Origin: Collimonas arenae
GTDB taxonomy: Bacteria; Pseudomonadota; Gammaproteobacteria; Burkholderiales; Burkholderiaceae_D
Assembly: GCF_000786695.1 (NCBI RefSeq)
Contig: NZ_CP009962.1
Location: 806,001 to 870,000, forward strand
Length of the DNA stretch: 64,000 nt
Direction: 5' to 3'
A program made the translations under genes and the position numbers. Under the pieces are notes generated by a model. The model saw only the letters and a program-made list of their open reading frames with translations. It was not told the origin of the DNA and did no database searches. Within the stretch, counting starts at the first letter, position 1; every line of letters begins with the position of its first letter. Of the stretch, positions 62,187-64,000 are shown piece after piece.

Positions 62187-62990
62187 TTAGTCGTTAAACA
62201 GGCGACCGAGTTCTGTACCTGGGTGTTCCGCGCGCATGAAGGCTTCACCCACCAGGAAGGCATGGACATTGGCATCGCGCATGCGTTTGACGTCATCTCG
62301 GGTGTGAATGCCGGATTCGGTAACGACCAGCTTGTCCGGTGTGATGTGCGGCAGCAGGTCCAACGTGGTTTGCAAGGACGTTTCGAAAGTACGGAGATTG
62401 CGGTTGTTGATGCCGAGCAGATTGGTCTTCAGCTTCAACGCCGCATTCAGTTCTTCCATATTGTGTACTTCCACCAGTACGCTCATCCCTAGTTCATGGG
62501 CGACGGCTTCCATTTCCGCCATCAGGCCGTGATCCAGCGCGGCGACGATCAGCAAGACAGCGTCGGCTCCCCATGAGCGCGCCTGGTACACCTGATAGGG
62601 ATCGATCATGAAATCCTTGCGCAGTGCCGGTAGGGTGCATGCGGCGCGCGCTTGCTGCAGATATTCTGGCGTACCTTGGAAGAAATTGATGTCAGTAAGC
62701 ACTGACAGACAGGCGGCGCCATGCGCTGCATAGTCGACAGCAATCTCGGCGGGCCGGAAGTCGGCGCGAATCACGCCCTTGGATGGCGATGCTTTCTTGA
62801 CTTCGGCGATTACGCCGGCATGGCCTGCGGCGATTTTCCCGCGCAAGGCTGCTTCATACCCGCGCAAACCGACGTGCGCATCAGCGTCAGATTCCACTTC
62901 ACGCCGCAGGCTGGCGAAGTCTTGCTGCTTTTTTGCCGCTGCGACTTCGTCCGCTTTGACGGCCAGGATTTTGTTCAAGATATCAGGCAT
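62187..62990 (-). CDS. trpC: Indole-3-glycerol phosphate synthase
   Basis: 267 residues, the normal length for a monofunctional Trp[96 protein letters not shown] and [13 protein letters not shown] are all conserved parts of the TIM-barrel enzyme that closes the indole ring in tryptophan synthesis. The upstream gene is trpD with a 31-bp gap, as in the usual betaproteobacterial trpE-G-D-C order. Confidence 0.97.
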   Translation of the reverse strand: MPDILNKILAVKADEVAAAKKQQDFASLRREVESDADAHVGLRGYEAALRGKIAAGHAGVIAEVKKASPSKGVIRADFRPAEIAVDYAAHGAACLSVLTDINFFQGTPEYLQQARAACTLPALRKDFMIDPYQVYQARSWGADAVLLIVAALDHGLMAEMEAVAHELGMSVLVEVHNMEELNAALKLKTNLLGINNRNLRTFETSLQTTLDLLPHITPDKLVVTESGIHTRDDVKRMRDANVHAFLVGEAFMRAEHPGTELGRLFND

Positions 62991-63021
62991 GAGGTTCTTC
63001 CTTTACGGCAGTTTGTGGCGA

Positions 63022-64000
63022 TCACCCGGCCGCGGCAATGGTTTGCGTCGCCTGTACGAACTGATCGAGTTTGGCTTTGGCAGCACCTGAAGCAATCACG
63101 GCGCGCGCTTTGTCGAGGCCGTCCGCTATCGAGCTGGCGACGCCTGCCGCATACAAGGCGGTGCCGGCATTAATCGCGACGATATCACGCGCTGCGCCAG
63201 GCTGGTCTTCCAGCGCCTCCAGCACTTTCTGTTTCGATTCGGCAGAATTGGCTACTTTCAAGTTGCGGCTAGCGGTCATTTGCAGGCCGAAATCTTCAGG
63301 ATGAATTTCATATTCGCGGATTTCGCCGTTGACCAGCTCGCCTACCATGGTGCCGGCGCCGAGCGAAACTTCATCCATGTTATCGCGGCCCCAGACCACA
63401 ATGGCATGTTGCGCTCCCAGGCGCTGCAGCACGCGCACCTGGATCCCGACCAGGTCGGCATGGAATACACCCATCAGAATGTTCGGCGCGCCGGCCGGGT
63501 TGGTCAGCGGCCCCAGGATATTAAAGATCGTACGCACGCCCAGTTCTTTGCGCACCGGCGCCGCATGCTTCATCGCCGCGTGGTGATTCGGCGCGAACAT
63601 GAAACCGATGCCGGTCTGCTCTATCGATTGCGCTACTTGCGCGGGCGTCAGGTTGATATTGGCGCCGAACGATTCCAATACGTCAGCGCTGCCGGACGAT
63701 GACGAGACGCTGCGTCCGCCGTGCTTGGCCACGCGCGCTCCAGCGGCGGCGGCAACGAACATCGAGGCAGTAGAAATGTTGAAAGTCTGCGCACCGTCGC
63801 CGCCGGTGCCGACGATATCCACCAGGTTGCTTGTATCGCGGCAGGGCACCGGAGTGGCGAACTCACGCATTACTTGCGCAGCAGCGGCGATTTCGCCAAT
63901 GGTTTCTTTTTTGACGCGCAAGCCCATGGTCAGCGCTGCAATCATGAGCGGCGACATCTCGCCCTTCATGATGCGACGGAACAGCGACAGCATTTCGTCG
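63022..64000 (-). CDS. trpD: Anthranilate phosphoribosyltransferase (5' end off window)
   Basis: The frame is open to the window edge, so the first ~20 residues are missing. Visible hallmarks: [51 protein letters not shown] (the glycine-rich PRPP loop and KHGNR-like region), [35 protein letters not shown], and [19 protein letters not shown]. It transfers phosphoribose to anthranilate in tryptophan synthesis. Co-directional with trpC. Confidence 0.97.
   Translation of the reverse strand, partial: DEMLSLFRRIMKGEMSPLMIAALTMGLRVKKETIGEIAAAAQVMREFATPVPCRDTSNLVDIVGTGGDGAQTFNISTASMFVAAAAGARVAKHGGRSVSSSSGSADVLESFGANINLTPAQVAQSIEQTGIGFMFAPNHHAAMKHAAPVRKELGVRTIFNILGPLTNPAGAPNILMGVFHADLVGIQVRVLQRLGAQHAIVVWGRDNMDEVSLGAGTMVGELVNGEIREYEIHPEDFGLQMTASRNLKVANSAESKQKVLEALEDQPGAARDIVAINAGTALYAAGVASSIADGLDKARAVIASGAAKAKLDQFVQATQTIAAAG

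Overview
The window reads as the right-hand part of a tRNA-anchored genomic island complex joined to ordinary betaproteobacterial chromosome. The chromosomal half (trpD-trpC, a MetQ-type binding protein, a GltP/DctA-type symporter, a mannoside-degradation cluster) has GC-rich codon use typical of Burkholderiales. An Oxalobacteraceae host such as Collimonas is my best guess, but this is inferred from gene content only.

Region 1 (1-31478) is one large integrative element. It opens inside a P4-type primase-helicase (1-2028), followed by a cluster of ten GTGTCGGG-type iterons and an AT-rich tract that look like a replication origin (2034-2340). A dense anti-phage cargo follows: a HEPN-motif protein, an HExxH protein, a winged-helix/helical protein, a nucleotidyl-cyclase-like protein, two small unknowns, Kiwa (kwaA-kwaB), a GHKL ATPase fused to a PD-(D/E)XK nuclease, and a DUF3883 nuclease-like protein. 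A decayed copy of the origin segment lies at about 12044-12210, so this cargo is bracketed by direct repeats. An AT-rich stretch with an unknown protein, a Shedu (DUF4263) protein and an H-NS-type silencer comes next. Then comes an orphan type VI secretion module: VgrG, a phospholipase D effector and two paralogous small membrane proteins as candidate immunity proteins. The element closes with phage/plasmid-like genes (small zinc-ribbon proteins, HTH regulators, a metal-binding-type protein, YqaJ exonuclease, DUF932), a defence-type reverse transcriptase with a candidate upstream ncRNA, a CI-like repressor and a P4-type integrase (29976-31247). It ends at a 3' tRNA-Thr(TGT)-like fragment (att site, 31429-31478).

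Region 2 (31479-36723) holds two more short modules, each also ending in a 3' fragment of the same tRNA (33564-33608 and 36684-36723). The first carries ArsR / SRPBCC / DHFR-like genes under a clear palindromic operator. The second carries a MocR-type regulator, a small membrane protein and a VOC-family protein. Long imperfect repeats flank these fragments. The layout fits successive insertions at one tRNA 3' end, with older insertions pushed to the right. A possible fourth, very degenerate fragment lies at about 46844-46889.

Region 3 (36724-47118) is mixed: two tandem paralogous unknown proteins, a 1,150-residue protein with a ThuA/GATase-like N-terminus, an NAD-dependent epimerase/reductase, an isoprenylcysteine methyltransferase-like membrane enzyme, a CYTH protein and a LivK-like binding protein.

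Region 4 (47119-64000) is chromosomal. It has the symporter, a GNAT protein and a PaiB-like flavin protein. A minus-strand mannose module follows: LacI regulator, AGE epimerase, PfkB fructokinase and two GH92 lipoproteins, one with a collagen-like linker. Together these could release mannose from glycans, isomerise it to fructose and phosphorylate it. An S9 peptidase, MetQ, trpC and partial trpD complete the window.
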